From positions 868,001 to 932,000 of the forward strand of contig JBAJFG010000445.1 in NCBI GenBank assembly GCA_037903475.1: a DNA stretch of 64,000 bases. Reading direction: 5' to 3'. The notes below the pieces were generated by a model, which worked only from the letters and a program-made list of their open reading frames with translations, made no database searches and had not been told where the DNA came from. The position numbers and the translations under genes are program-made. Numbering within the stretch: position 1 is the stretch's first letter; each line of letters begins with the position of its first letter. This document shows, piece after piece, positions 54,001-64,000 of the stretch. This stretch comes from Ancylostoma caninum. Its lineage: Eukaryota; Nematoda; Chromadorea; Rhabditida; Ancylostomatidae.

Positions 54001-57000
54001 ATGGACAAATTGACTTCCTCTTCCGACTACTCAGACAATTTTTTGGAAGGACCGCAGCAGAAAACCGGAAGAACCGATAGGTGACCTGTCCGTTTCCTGC
54101 TGCATTTCTTCCGAATAGCTGCTGCGGTCCTTCCGAATAACTGCTGCGGTTCTTCCGAATAGCTGCTGCGGTCGTTCCCCCAGTCGTTCCTCCGAACCAC
54201 TACGGCGAAATTCGGAAGGACCGCAGCAGAAGGTTTTCTCCCGGAAATTTTTATCTCCGCATCTCTCGGTTCTTAACAACATGAGCGCGATCTCTTTCTG
54301 CTGTGGTCCTTCCGACAATTTGACTGAGTATTTCAGGAGGCGTTTGATCGCTACGAGCGAATCCTGCTGTCCAGGGTCTTGGACACGATGGACGATCTGG
54401 CAGTTTGTCCGCGAGTCGCCTGTCAGAAACCGGCAGCTCTCAGTCAGGCGTGGGTTCCTGTACCTCTTTGAATTTTACTCAAATATTTGTATAGGCTTTA
54501 TCACTGGTTATTCTTTACAAGTTTGATTTCGTATTGGATTTTCTTTGTAGCCAGTGGAATATTCTATTTTTTTATACCGTGCTCTGGATTTTTTTAAAAT
54601 CTGCCTTCATGTATGCTAACAAGTTTGCTATTTAAAACATCATTTTTTTCATACATAAGTTGAAATGCCTAAGAAATGCTTGGGTTTTTTTCCACTCTCT
54701 GAGAAAATCTCCTCACTACTTTTTGCATTCAACTCCTATTGCGAATAAAGTAACCATAAAAATAGAGGAAAGGAAAAAAGCAAAAATATCATAAATTTCT
54801 GCTAGTTCATATCCTTGAATGCATAAATACGGTGAAATTGAAATGGTAAATGTGAGGTGAAACGTTACCGGAACGCGCTTAGTAAATGCTAAATGAACCT
54901 AAATCCTTTATTATTCGATTTTGATAGCCCTCTGTCAAAATTCCGCTTTCAGAACCGAGAATTTGGGAACTTGCCTTATCTGTGGATACTCGTTCTGCAC
55001 CAAGTGTCGTCGAACATTTCATGGGGTTCAGCCGTGCCGGAGTAAATTTGATATTTCTGGTGAGGAATCTTCAAGGGAAGAACCCATTCCACTCCTTGAA
55101 GAGAAATTTTGTTCCAGTTTCTGCCTTGGTCGAGAATGAAGACGGCACCTGGGGATTGCGAGAGGTGTCACTGCAAGAGTATCTCAGAGCTACACCCGAG
55201 GAAAGAATCGAGATGGGGTGGTGGTATGGAGGTATAGAAAATTTGGAGGTATGTCGGCTCTTTCGAAACATGCTAATATATTTGGAAATAAAAAGTTGAC
55301 ATTCTTTTGCGTTTTCCTCATTATAGTGAAGAAAGTAGTATTATAATGTCGGTAACTTCCACACTATAATTTGTTGGCAAAGATCAAGCAGCTAAAGTTA
55401 CCATTATTTCGTAACAAATTCATTCTATTTTGTCATTTGGGGGATAGTTGAAGTCTAATTTATTTTCCAAAGGTAGGAGCTACGAGAGTTTCCGCGTCTG
55501 ACATTTTCAGAATTCCGGAGTCTTATCCGATAATTCTACGAAAACTGCTCAGCGATGGCATCATAATTTGCAGAACACAAAGATTTATTGGGTTGTTCGG
55601 AAAGTAATTGGGCTTTTCGAAAACAATTTTTTCAAACGCTAGCTTTGGAAGGTTTTTGCTGTTATTATTTGTTTTCATTCGATATATATTAGGAGGACGT
55701 ATTTGTGTTTCTGTTTGGAGAAAGTGCGCAGATTTCATTTCCATTTGCATTTTTATGATCTATTTGAACATGGAGTGTCAGAAGGAGCATTTTCGGCACA
55801 TTTTGCTTTTTTACTTCCATAGTGGCAAAAGAGCTGCTGATGCTTTCCACGATATATGTAAAACATACGGTGTTAATGCCTTATCACAGAGCACACGTGA
55901 CAATTGGTTCGCAAAATTCCGTTCCGGCAATTTTTCACTTCAAGATGAACAACGTTCTGGTCGGCCAGTAGGCGTTGATGATGATCAGTTGATGGCATTA
56001 ATCGAAGCCAACCGTCATGTAACCGTACGAGAGCTTGCTGAGAAGACCAACGCATCCATTGGAACAGTTCACGAGCATGTCAAAAAACTTGGACTAGTAA
56101 AAAAGCTAGATGTTTGGGTGCCACATGAGTTGAAGGAAATTCACTTGACGCAGCGAGTTAGTATCTGTGATTTGCACTTGAAACGCAATGAAGACGACCC
56201 ATTTTTGAAGCGAATAGTAACTGGTGATGAAAAATGGATTGTCTACAATAATGCTACTCGCAAACGATCATGGTCAAAACCGGATGAACCTGCTCAAACG
56301 ATGTCCAAAGCTCATCTCCATCAAAAGAAGGTTATGCTATCAGTTTGGTGGGACTACAAAGGTGTAATATATTTTGAGGTGCTCCCAAGAAACCAGAATG
56401 TCAACTCGGACCTCTACTGTCAGCAACTGATGAAATTAGATGAGGCAATTTGAAAAAACCGGCCAGAATTAGCGAATCGCAAAGGAGTAGTTTTCCACCA
56501 AGACAATGCAAGACCTCATACATCTTTGGCGTCTCGGCAAAAATTATTGGAGCTTGGTTGGGAATTGATGTTGCATCCACCATATAGCCCTGATCTCGCG
56601 CCATCCGATTACCATTTGTTTAGATCGTTGCAGAACTATTCGAATGGGAAAACATTTAGCGATGATCAGGATATCAAATCTCATCTAGCCCAGTTTTTTG
56701 CCGAAAAAGACCAGAAGTTCTATGAGAGGGGAATTATGAAATTGCCAGAAATATGGCGAAAGACAATCGAACAAAACGGAAAATATATCATTGACTAATG
56801 TTTTTTCATTGTGAGAAAATAAACTTTTTTCTGAAACCCCTAAAAATCCCAATTACTTTCCGAACAACCCAATAGATCTTCTTGTTCCTGGTTGAGTTGT
56901 AGCGGAAAACAGATCGCCTTTTTTTGCCTCCGCTCTTGCTCGAGATGATACTTGTTCTCGAACTTTTTTTCATGCATCATGCTTCACCAAATTTCCTATA

Positions 57001-58458
57001 GCTTTTACCATTAAGCATTTCTCTGTACACCAGTCTAGTCATCCGGCTGACGTCGGACTTGAAGACTTCTTCCGATGCTGCATTCGCTCGCATTAATTCA
57101 TCTTCTATCCACACCAATATGTATAACTTATTGTCCAGCCAGTTTCCTCAATGCAAAATCAACGGAAAATATAAAATTGGATTGCTCCACAAAGAGGATA
57201 AAGCAATGCATCTTGTGTATGCCTCTACAGAGCAGTAACGTCCCATATTGTTCTAAACATACAGCTGTACCTATCGTAGCTGCTACTCAAATAAATGAAA
57301 TCAATGAATTGCCTGTATTCAAGGTTAACACTTGTTGTTTAACTCGATTTGCTACTACAGTGTTTAGTCCTAAATCCAAGCTCCATTTCGAGACTTGAAG
57401 CTGTCCAAAATAGTTTTACTAGGAAACTGTGGATCAGGCTGCATGGGTATAACTATTCCAACATTCCTCCGACTTCTGCTCGTAATCTCATATTTAAAAT
57501 CTCTTCCCATGCTAGTCGTAGGAAAAAATATGACCTTTTTATGGTTTACAAAATTATTTATGGTGATGTGAATCTCCCGCTAGACAAGTTCTACTCTGTA
57601 TCCTCATCTTGTACCAGATATGGTCCATTTGAAATTACGTTCCCTACAGCAAGAAGCTCATTGTGCTCATCTTTCTTCACGCAGAGCGCTGGATCTGATT
57701 TTCTAAGAGTTCCTAGGAGGTGCAACCTACCATCTTCCCTGGCACAATTCAAAAGACTTGCGGACAAGTTCCTTAAAGAATCAGCTTATTAAATTATAGT
57801 TCCTGAATTTTTGATGAATTTCTTGTCTTTCTACACCTATTGTTTGCCTCTGATTTGATTAACTTGTTTGTATTGCGTTTTATGTTGTTTTACATCTTTT
57901 TTGTTGGAAATTATTCATATAGCGTGGAAATACCACGTATGAATAAATAAATAAATAAATAGACTACGTTTACAGGCTGAAATGGAAGAAGCAATGATTA
58001 AAGCAGATGGCCACAGTCACCTATGGATCCAAGAGAATAGCAAGAAGTGCCCAAAGTGCTCAATACCGATACAGGTGTGTCGGTGTGCAACAATTTTTTC
58101 ATAGGTATCACTTACCTATCGTGGATGAAAGGAAAAAGTAGAATGCAGGAGAGGGTGTAAGCGAATTGTTACTCAGCTCATCAGAATACTTGCAATTGCA
58201 GAAAATCGAAGGCTGCAATAAAATGACATGTGCGGTGTGTAAGACTTATTTCTGCTGGTTATGCGAGGAACAGCTCAATCAGAAGGATCCGTACTCCCAT
58301 TTTCAATATGGGGTGTGTTTCTATTGATCTCCACATTTGCCTAAGCTCAAGATGATGCTCTCAAATATGCTTGATTGCAGGCTTGTCGAGATCAGCTTTT
58401 CGATGTTCCGGAGGAACCTGACGACGATGATGATGGCGAAGAGGGAGAAGGTCACTAA
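51014..58458 (+). CDS. RNF14: RNF14-type RBR E3 ubiquitin ligase (RWD-RING1-IBR-RING2), complete
   Basis: Twelve exons join in phase: 51014-51185, 51556-51677, 53314-53466, 53523-53615, 53686-53799, 53893-53970, 54337-54449, 54953-55059, 55118-55248, 57976-58074, 58202-58312, 58381-58458 (456 residues plus TAA; human RNF14 is 474). The first ~150 residues form an RWD domain (NLPVEYPAEQAMIDVDCMW). RING1 has C179, C182, C197, H199, C202 and C205 (CGHTFCRECV). The IBR has CPRVACQKPAAL and CLICGYSFCTKCRR. RING2 reads CPKCSIPIQKIEGC then NKMTCAVCKTYFCWLC; C399 in the EGCNK motif is where RBR ligases carry the catalytic, thioester-forming cysteine. The tail is acidic (PEEPDDDDDGEEGEG). The RBR family takes ubiquitin from an E2 onto this cysteine before passing it to substrate; RNF14 is linked to stalled-translation surveillance. 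Intron 6 holds a MITE and intron 9 a mariner plus a LINE fragment. Confidence 0.93.
52645..52669. repeat. (TTTA)n run in intron 2
   Basis: TTTA repeats at the left edge of otherwise unassigned intron sequence. Read on the minus strand it becomes TTTGAATAAATAAATAAAT, the same kind of tail as the LINE fragment ending at 57961, so it may mark the 3' end of a second, minus-oriented LINE remnant. No coding match was seen beside it. Confidence 0.5.
54025..54333. mobile_element. Palindromic MITE in intron 6 with internal 22-bp repeats
   Basis: The ends pair: ACTCAGACAATTTTTTGG / AAGGACCGCAGCAGAAA at the left and TTTCTGCTGTGGTCCTTCC / GACAATTTGACTGAG at the right. Inside, TTCCGAATAGCTGCTGCGGT-type units of 22 bp occur three times in tandem (about 54109-54174), with an inverted copy near 54212. 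The right end almost touches the acceptor of exon 7, which ends at 54336. Confidence 0.85.
55587..56872 (+). mobile_element. Full-length mariner (1286 bp) in RNF14-type intron 9
   Basis: Both ends begin TTGGGTTGTTCGGAAAGT (25 bp identical in inverted orientation) and are flanked by TA (55585-55586 and 56873-56874). It holds one transposase frame of 342 codons with a single stop. Size, ends, TA duplication and D,D34D triad define a mariner. From memory it resembles the bandit element described from the hookworm Ancylostoma caninum and the cecropia-type subfamily; this was not checked. Confidence 0.96.
55770..56798 (+). pseudogene. Mariner transposase with one in-frame TGA
   Basis: The frame starts MECQKEHFRHI and ends NGKYIID, then TAA. 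It shows an N-terminal helix-turn-helix region (NWFAKFRSGNFSLQDE, RSGRPVGVDDDQL), the linker WVPHEL and the catalytic D153 (TGDEKWI), D245 (HQDNARPH) and D280 (YSPDLAPSDYH) with 34 residues between the last two. A TGA at 56451-56453 (codon 228), between the first and second catalytic aspartates, is the only break, so this copy should be inactive unless the stop is read through. It is otherwise little decayed, which suggests a recent insertion. Confidence 0.95.
57385..57961 (+). mobile_element. 3' end of a non-LTR retrotransposon in intron 9
   Basis: The frame 57385-57792 reads SRLEAVQNSFTRKLWIRL, then HASRRKKYDLFMVYKIIYGD, then NLPSSLAQFKRLADKFLKES and TAA. This is the usual region after the reverse-transcriptase domain of CR1/jockey-like LINEs (LEAVQ-FT and the DLFMVYKI helix). 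A short 3' UTR ends in AATAAATAAATAAATAAAT at 57942-57961. The reverse transcriptase proper is absent, so this is a 5'-truncated copy. The 5' limit may lie somewhat upstream. Confidence 0.75.
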
Positions 58459-59209
58459 TGTCCCTAATAACCCTGGCTTGTGTTCCGTGACATTCAAGGA
58501 ATTTGTAACTTGGCTGGAGATCCGCTCACTGATTCCCGTTTACCACAGTTTAACTGAGTGGTAACCCGAACTCTCTGTGATGGGTAGATTACTACGGTTT
58601 CGATGGAGCTCTCATAATTTTACTTCCTTTTCTCGCAATTTGTCAAGCAAATCGCTGACCGCTTTTGCTCCCAAACATCTGTCTCGGGTATGTTGAAGAC
58701 CGCGCGTTTCCTTTGTTAGCTGGCCTTCTAACTTTGTTGTTTACATCATGTTGTGTACAGAATGGTTAACACTTCGGGCACTCATTCGTCTCTTTATGCC
58801 TAGTCACAAACAGTCATAAAGTTCTTCATGATTTTTACTGTGATCCTCGGCTTGAAACTTTATTTTTGTAGAAAGTTTTTCGTGTCGACCCCTACTTTAC
58901 TTGTTTTACACATTGTTTTATTTTGGACCGAGTCTACGCTCTTCTTTTGTAAACCTCATGTGTTGCTGTTTATGTTTGGTATAAAAATATTCTATAATAC
59001 GTTGTACTTCTCTTGCTCCATGGCAATTGTATGCTTAAAAATATTTGAATCTTCACACTGTAATATTTGTTCTGGTCAGTGACTCGGTGTAGGCAGTGGA
59101 AGCCTTTCTGCTGCCTCTATATCTCCTAAATTTGTTGCTAATCAAAGAGTGTTAAAGTTTCAGGTGAGTCACCACCTCCTAGAAGTCTTCAAACTTTGTT
59201 TACGAGTGC
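58459..59209. other. Spacer between the two RWD genes
   Basis: About 750 bp between the stop of the RBR gene and the start of its paralogue, far longer than a typical nematode operon gap. It contains the 3' UTR of the first gene and the presumed acceptor and leader of the second. No gene of its own. Confidence 0.6.
59155..59164 (+). promoter_or_regulatory. Candidate (trans-)splice acceptor of the RWD paralogue
   Basis: AAAGTTTCAG ends 45 bases before the ATG at 59210 and is followed by a leader similar to that of the upstream paralogue. Confidence 0.5.
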
Positions 59210-62200
59210 ATGACGGAGGTGTTCCCACAATGCCAGGAGGAGGAACTCGAGGCCGTCATCAGCTTCTTCGGAGAGCAGTACGTTTCTGTTGATCGAAGTG
59301 GCGAGCTCTTGGCAGGACGGATTTCCATCGAGCTGGAGCAAAGTTCCACCCCAGTTCTATTCTACGTGCATGATGGAAGAGGTAATGTGAAAGGCTCATG
59401 GCGAATTTTTATTCTCGATTGCCATTAATGTTAATATAATATTTCGGTCTCTAGGCTCTAACTCCGTTTATCGCAGCCGTATCTGCTTTTTATTTCCATA
59501 AATGAGAGCAAAGAGTAGAGCAGCAGCAACTTTTCTGGGTAAAGATCTGTCCTGACACTTCATAAATACTGTTCCTGTCTACCTACGTATACTTTTATCT
59601 ATGGTTACTCTAAAGCAAGTGAACAGGTCTATTTCTTTCTGAAGTTTACGCAGAGCAGATTCAGCGAAATTGTCATGGTGGTCGATCTTTTTTAAACGCT
59701 AGCGATGAAAAAGGAAAAGAATTCGGCAGATTAGCCATAGCATTTGGAGTTCTGCTTTTTTTTCAAGTGTTGGCAGAATAAAAAAAGACAAAAAGAGAGA
59801 GACACATTGACAAAATAAGGTCAACACACTGCTCATTTAACGAGGTGATAAATGTATTAGGTTGTATGGAAAGTTCTCGCGGTCTTTGGAACAGCATATT
59901 TTCTTGATTTTTCAAAAACAGGAAAGCACAAGAAATGTATAAATCACCATCGCGTACTGCTGTACGCTGGGCAAGTCAGCACTTTCCATCCAGAGCGGAG
60001 TAGCTTCTGGCGAGTCACACTTTCAAAATGTGGACGAGCATCGTCGTGTAGAAATCGGATTTTGCCGTGATTCAGGCTCCTTTCTGCGATTCTTCCGGCC
60101 AATCTATCCGGCTTCTGGTAGCACAGGTCTAGCGTGAGGGCAGTGTCGCGTGGCAGTAGCGCATAGTGGATGATGCCTTTGCTGTTACACCAAGCAGTGA
60201 CCACAACCTTTGACCACAACTTTCAGAGGGTGATCACCCGTCTTCGGCTGCGGCTCAGGCTGCTCATCCTTGTCAGCTCAGTGTCGATGGTGCTTGTGTT
60301 GACGTACAGACACAACTTCTCATCTCCTGTGAAGATGGACTGCAACTAGTTTCCAATGCTTCTGTACGAAGGCGATTCAGTAGCCAACTTGCACAGTGCA
60401 AGTGATTGCACATAGTCAGATCATTATCACTCAATGTGATAATTATTTTGCCTTGCCCAACTGATGCAGGTGGTCGGCGAAGGTGGCAAAGTGAACATCC
60501 AAGACTTGCGTCCTACCACACCTAGTTTGCCATGGATCTGAATCCACCAACTGTTGCAATCGATCATTGTCGACTTCGGATGCGCGTTCTGACAGTGCGG
60601 AAACACTGAGGTTGAAGTCGCCAACAGGAAGGTGTCTGCACCAATCTTGTGCGATGCGTTTGGATGCTGTACCATCCCGGAATACAGCGTTAATGCGACA
60701 ACTGGATGCGGCTGCTGACTCACCAGATTTGAAGTCGTATATCGAAAGGTGACAGAAGTTCTGCGGTGAAAGTTCCATATTCCTGGAATGGATTGTGTAG
60801 GAGTTTGCAGGTAATGATAATACTAAATTCGCACATACCTGACTTCCTTATATATACGGAAGACAGTTTGCTTCAGGCAGCGTGGGGTTATGAAAAACAC
60901 TTTTGAAAACCGCGAGAACTTTCCCTACAACCTAATATATGTGCATATATGCAAGTATAATATTTCTAGGATTTTCCTTGCTCCTAGATGAATTCTCGAA
61001 CACTCCAAATTGTTCTACCACCGAAATTTCGCAACGTGACGTTATAATATTTGGACAGCACTAAGAAGTCTCACATCAGAATACAAGTGAAAAAAACGTA
61101 GATATAGTTGAAAGAACGGCTATGACTTTGAAAAAGAGAATGGAAGGTGAGCTAAGAAGGCAAGAATATCAATAGCAGGCTTTGTTCTTTATAACTCAAA
61201 TAAACCACATACCAAGATGTTGGTTGGTGATTTATAAAAGCGCAATTGGTACTAGAAGTCAATCTATGCCAACAATCTCACTTTGTGCTGACTATGAGAT
61301 TTCACTCATAAAATGTTATGTATAAGCTTTGCAAACAACGACATGGTTTTGGTTTTGGACCCTATTGAATGGATTTGTTTCCTCGAAGAATTACTCGTTG
61401 AAATGGACCACTTTTATCTTGGTTTCATTCCGCATGGGCGCCTATGCATCTGAAAAGTTTCAATTTGTAACTCTACTCTGTCACAACTATGGAGAGAAAT
61501 GCACTGTTGGCTCGTTACCGCATGTTGTCGTCAAGTGAAAATTCCTCGGTTCCTAATCACAGCTGCTTCTTCTCGGATACCTGCTACATATAGTACGCTT
61601 TTTTAGAGAGGAAGAGTTTCAACACCAAACAACTCCCACCAATCCAGTTAGTTTTCCGGCTGCCCAAAGAGTACCCAACTGCTGAGCCAAACCTGACAGT
61701 TGAGTGCATCTGGATCTCCAAGGACTGGGTAGGGTCTAGGAATCACTTTCTGATCACTTTATACTTGGATGTCGTTGGTGCTGTCTGAACAAAGCCTATA
61801 TATTTAGACTGAGATGATCCAGGAGAGTCTGTCCAGAGTAATTACTGAGAACAGTGGATTTCCTGTATTATTCATAGCCAGCCAGGAGGTGAAAGACTTC
61901 GTGCAGAGTCATCAACAGGAATCGCTCGAGATTTGCCTCGACGACAATCCTTACAGCTGTGCTCACGTGAGTTTGCCTTAAATAGGCTGAGAAGCACTAG
62001 ATAACAATAAAAAACCGTTACTCTCATTCTAGGACCCAAAAATCTCTTGAAAATTTCTTCTAGTATTTTTCGCGGGTGTGAATGTATTTGGTTGATGTAA
62101 GAGAAACGGCACTACTTTTCCAAAAACATGTATTTTTGTTTGGATTAAGGTTGACATCTATGTAGATATGGTAATGTTTCGTAGAGCAGAGAAAACTGTG

Positions 62201-62978
62201 TTTTTCTAATAGACATAAAAATGCCCGTTCCAGTTAGTAATCCTGAAATAGCTGAAAATTTCCAGAAATTTTCCTACCATATCTACATAGATGTACATAG
62301 ATCTATATAGAACCTTAAAAAATGTCAACACAAAAAAGCGCCATTTCTTTCGCATTAACTCAATACTTGGCAAGGCGGTTACGAATTTCATATGCAATTT
62401 TCGTATCGATGCCATTTTTTATAGTTCAATTGATATTTATTAGGTAACTTTACTTTATGACATCTTCTAAAAGTCGAGTTTTTCCACATCCTGACCAGAA
62501 ATGCTAACATTTCCATCTGTGGCAGTGTCATTTTCGTATCGGAATCCTCATTTCCTACCAATTTTTGTTACAGCAACAACTATGCAGGTAAAGCTAGTGC
62601 CACATGCTAAACAGGTCCTAAGAAAAAGAGCTCCTTCCATACAGTGATTGCTCTAAAACTCTTGCTTGTTATGTCAATGACCTTCAATCTCAATTTTTCA
62701 GTAAACGTTTCATTTTTTTCCGAGGGGGGAGGGGGGAGGGGGCGAAGGAATCATGTGCATAGGTGCCGATGAGCCTATCATTATCATCTATTTCGCTCTG
62801 ATCCCTGAGGGATTTAGAGAAACTTGAGTGCTTTATCAGAACCATTTCTCACTCAACACCTTTGTCTCAGTGCGCTTTCATCCAGGACATTCATGGAAAT
62901 GCCTTGCTGGACTTGGTTCGTCGCAAGTGCAGGGAGTACGACGAAAAGGTGTTTGCGGAGCGATGTCACGACTGTGAG
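59210..62978 (+). CDS. RNF14-like paralogue: RWD domain and linker, RING exons not seen
   Basis: Four exons join in phase: 59210-59381 (172 bp), 61607-61728 (122), 61808-61966 (159), 62886-62978 (93). The upstream gene has 172, 122, 153 and 93 with the same phases. The start MTEVFPQCQEEELEAVISFF matches MKKQFPLEQSEELEAVVSCF. The second exon reads FRLPKEYPTAEPNLTVECIW, the fourth DLVRRKCREYDEKVFAERCH then DCE. The CHDCE end is where RING1 would start, but I find no RING1, IBR or RING2 exon in the remaining ~1 kb, and a minus-strand REEP gene starts at 63303. Either the gene is truncated and codes an RWD-only protein, or its RING exons lie beyond the window with the REEP gene inside an intron. 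Intron 1 holds a decayed mariner. Confidence 0.78.
59857..60935 (-). mobile_element. Decayed mariner-like element (1079 bp) in intron 1 of the paralogue
   Basis: The ends TTAGGTTGTATGGAAAGTTC and its near-inverse at 60909-60935 form terminal repeats of about 27 bp, flanked by TA (59855-59856, 60936-60937). The length is shorter than a full mariner, so internal DNA has been lost. It differs in sequence from the 55587 element. Confidence 0.88.
59944..60778 (-). pseudogene. Broken mariner transposase
   Basis: Minus-strand pieces in different frames: 60778-60443 (YDFKSGESAAASSCRINAVF, LQQLVDSDPW) resembles the N-terminal DNA-binding part, and 60219-59944 (AWCNSKGIIHYALLPRDTAL, FLHDDARPHFESVTRQKLLR, CPAYSS) resembles the catalytic core around the second aspartate. 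Frameshifts and a gap between them remove the first catalytic region. Not functional. Confidence 0.85.
62155..62293. repeat. Small inverted repeat in intron 3 of the RWD paralogue
   Basis: CATCTATGTAGATATGGTA near 62155-62173 is inverted near 62275-62293 (TACCATATCTACATAGATG). The stem is about 19 bp around a roughly 100-nt loop, next to further AGATC/TATAG repeats. Confidence 0.8.
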
Positions 62979-63302
62979 GTAAGCAGCACCAATTTTTATA
63001 CAAGAACTTCATTTTGCGGGCATATTTTATAATTTGCGCCAGACCTACCTTTCTCCCTCTTTCTCATTTATTCTCCCATCTCCAAATTCAAAAGAATGGG
63101 TTTTTACATACACATTTCTTTACGAGTGAACATTTTAGGCGCTTTTTTATCCTCTAGATATACGCTGATATTCTAGTTCGATTCATGAAACATATTGAAT
63201 AGTTGACAACATTGTGACAAATTTTGGTGCTACTATCCTGCTTATATACCTCACTTTTTGCTCAGCACATCTTTATTTCTTTTGTGTTTAGTGATTGGAT
63301 CA
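62979..63302. other. Gap between the RWD paralogue and the REEP gene
   Basis: I looked for a RING1-like exon (C-x2-C, CGH-x2-C) on the plus strand and found none. A weak acceptor at about 63159 would lead to a short frame (IYADILVRFMKHIE) and TAG, which would end the paralogue without a RING; this is not supported by likeness to its sister. Confidence 0.5.
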
Positions 63303-64000
63303 CTATTTCTTTCGTTTCTCGAGATATTCGTCGATTGCAGTTACCATTGGATTGACATAATTGTAGAATAGATACTGAGCGCCCATGGTCTGCGGCAGGT
63401 ACAAGTATATGAGAAATGTGGCCTAAACTATCAGATTTTAGAGTAGAATTGCTGCAGTCCACATAATGTCGAGTACAGCGCTTACCTTTGCTAACCAGTA
63501 GAAGGGGAAGTACTGCATGATTGAGCTGGAGTAGTAGTCAATGAGGCAGAAGTTAGCGAACACGCACCAGTATATCAACCACTGTGTGTCATCCTTCGTA
63601 TCTTTCGTTCGTACCGCCTGAAAGAGCAGCATCCAAAGAATATTAGCTCTGGGCGAACTTAGGGCGCTACTTGGAATTGAGCTCACCTTAACACTGACGT
63701 AAGCCGGGTAAGCAAACCCAATCAGGTTGCATACCAGTTGAGCTGCTGCGCCGACAATGAGGTATAAGGCCACAATAGCTATCAGTATGTACACGATCTG
63801 AAAACTTGCAAGGTTTAGTTCTCATTTCTGTCAATGTTTACGGAATTTGTCAATCTTCAAGACAGTGCATATTTTTCTATTTAACAGCTTTGAAGTATCT
63901 AATCAGGTCGATTATTACCAGAAACAAGAAGTTACCCGGAACTCTCGCTTGAGAGCCTGCTCAGGGACTGACATCCGGTCATCCTGACGCGCTCATAGTG
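63303..64000 (-). CDS. REEP5/YOP1-type ER membrane-shaping protein (DP1/TB2/HVA22), 3' exons
   Basis: Minus-strand exons, in coding order: one ending at 63936 (upper limit unclear, at or beyond the window edge), 63797-63687, 63617-63486, 63422-63303 (stop TAG), all joining in phase 0. The protein reads IVYILIAIVALYLIVG, QLVCNLIGFAYPAYVSVK, DTKDDTQWLIYWCVFANFCL, YFPFYWLAK, TFLIYLYLPQTMGAQYLFY and IDEYLEKRKK. NLIGFAYPAY and DDTQWLIYWCVF are the hallmark DP1/TB2/HVA22 motifs, with hydrophobic hairpins that wedge into the ER membrane and support tubule curvature. In the first visible exon the frame back to DDRMSVPEQALKREFR is open; a TGA lies just beyond, so either an acceptor near 63981 or the ATG in DRM starts it. 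The short KRKK end fits an ER protein. Confidence 0.9.

Noticed and set aside
58459..59209. Operon linking the two RWD genes
   Set aside because: The 750-bp gap is much longer than usual nematode operon gaps, and both genes have similar leaders as expected from duplication.

Overview
The window looks like genomic DNA of a rhabditid nematode, most likely a parasitic strongylid (hookworm-like) species. The genes have many small exons with nematode-type TTTCAG or TTTTAG acceptors and short introns. An exact 22-nt nematode SL1 spliced-leader sequence lies at 14676-14697. The introns and spacers are filled with mariner elements, a tRNA-derived SINE and palindromic foldback elements. Species is an inference. 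All gene models were spliced by hand from reading frame, donor/acceptor sites and intron phase; no database search was possible.

Layout. (1) 21-3399 (+): the last 15 exons of an SPB1/FTSJ3-type nucleolar rRNA methyltransferase whose N-terminal catalytic half lies off the left edge. (2) 3.4-34.5 kb: a gene-poor block. It holds several long palindromes, a 2.3-kb minisatellite of 59-bp units, copies of a short TIR element, a SINE nested in one of those copies, a genomic SL1 copy, and between 31.8 and 33.95 kb a dense run of foldbacks. A few coding-like scraps occur here but I cannot assign them. (3) 34575-45271 (+): a Shroom-family gene whose last five exons encode an ASD2 (Rho-kinase-binding) coiled coil; its 5' part is only partly resolved. 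(4) 45.3-51.0 kb: a spacer with two large degenerate foldbacks and one short one. (5) 51014-58458 (+): a complete 12-exon RNF14-type RBR ubiquitin ligase (RWD, RING1, IBR, RING2; 456 residues). (6) 59210-62978 (+): a tandem paralogue that keeps the RWD exons and the linker exon with matching exon lengths and phases but shows no RING exons in the window. (7) 63303-64000 (-): the 3' exons of a REEP5/YOP1 (DP1/TB2/HVA22) ER-shaping protein, running off the right edge.

The genes serve unrelated housekeeping roles: ribosome biogenesis, actomyosin/Rho-kinase control, ubiquitylation and ER shape. No operon is supported. The strongest theme is mobile DNA inside introns. A near-intact mariner carrying one in-frame stop and a LINE 3' fragment sit in intron 9 of the RNF14-type gene. 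A different decayed mariner sits in intron 1 of its paralogue. Several elements end within about 35 bp of a splice acceptor.
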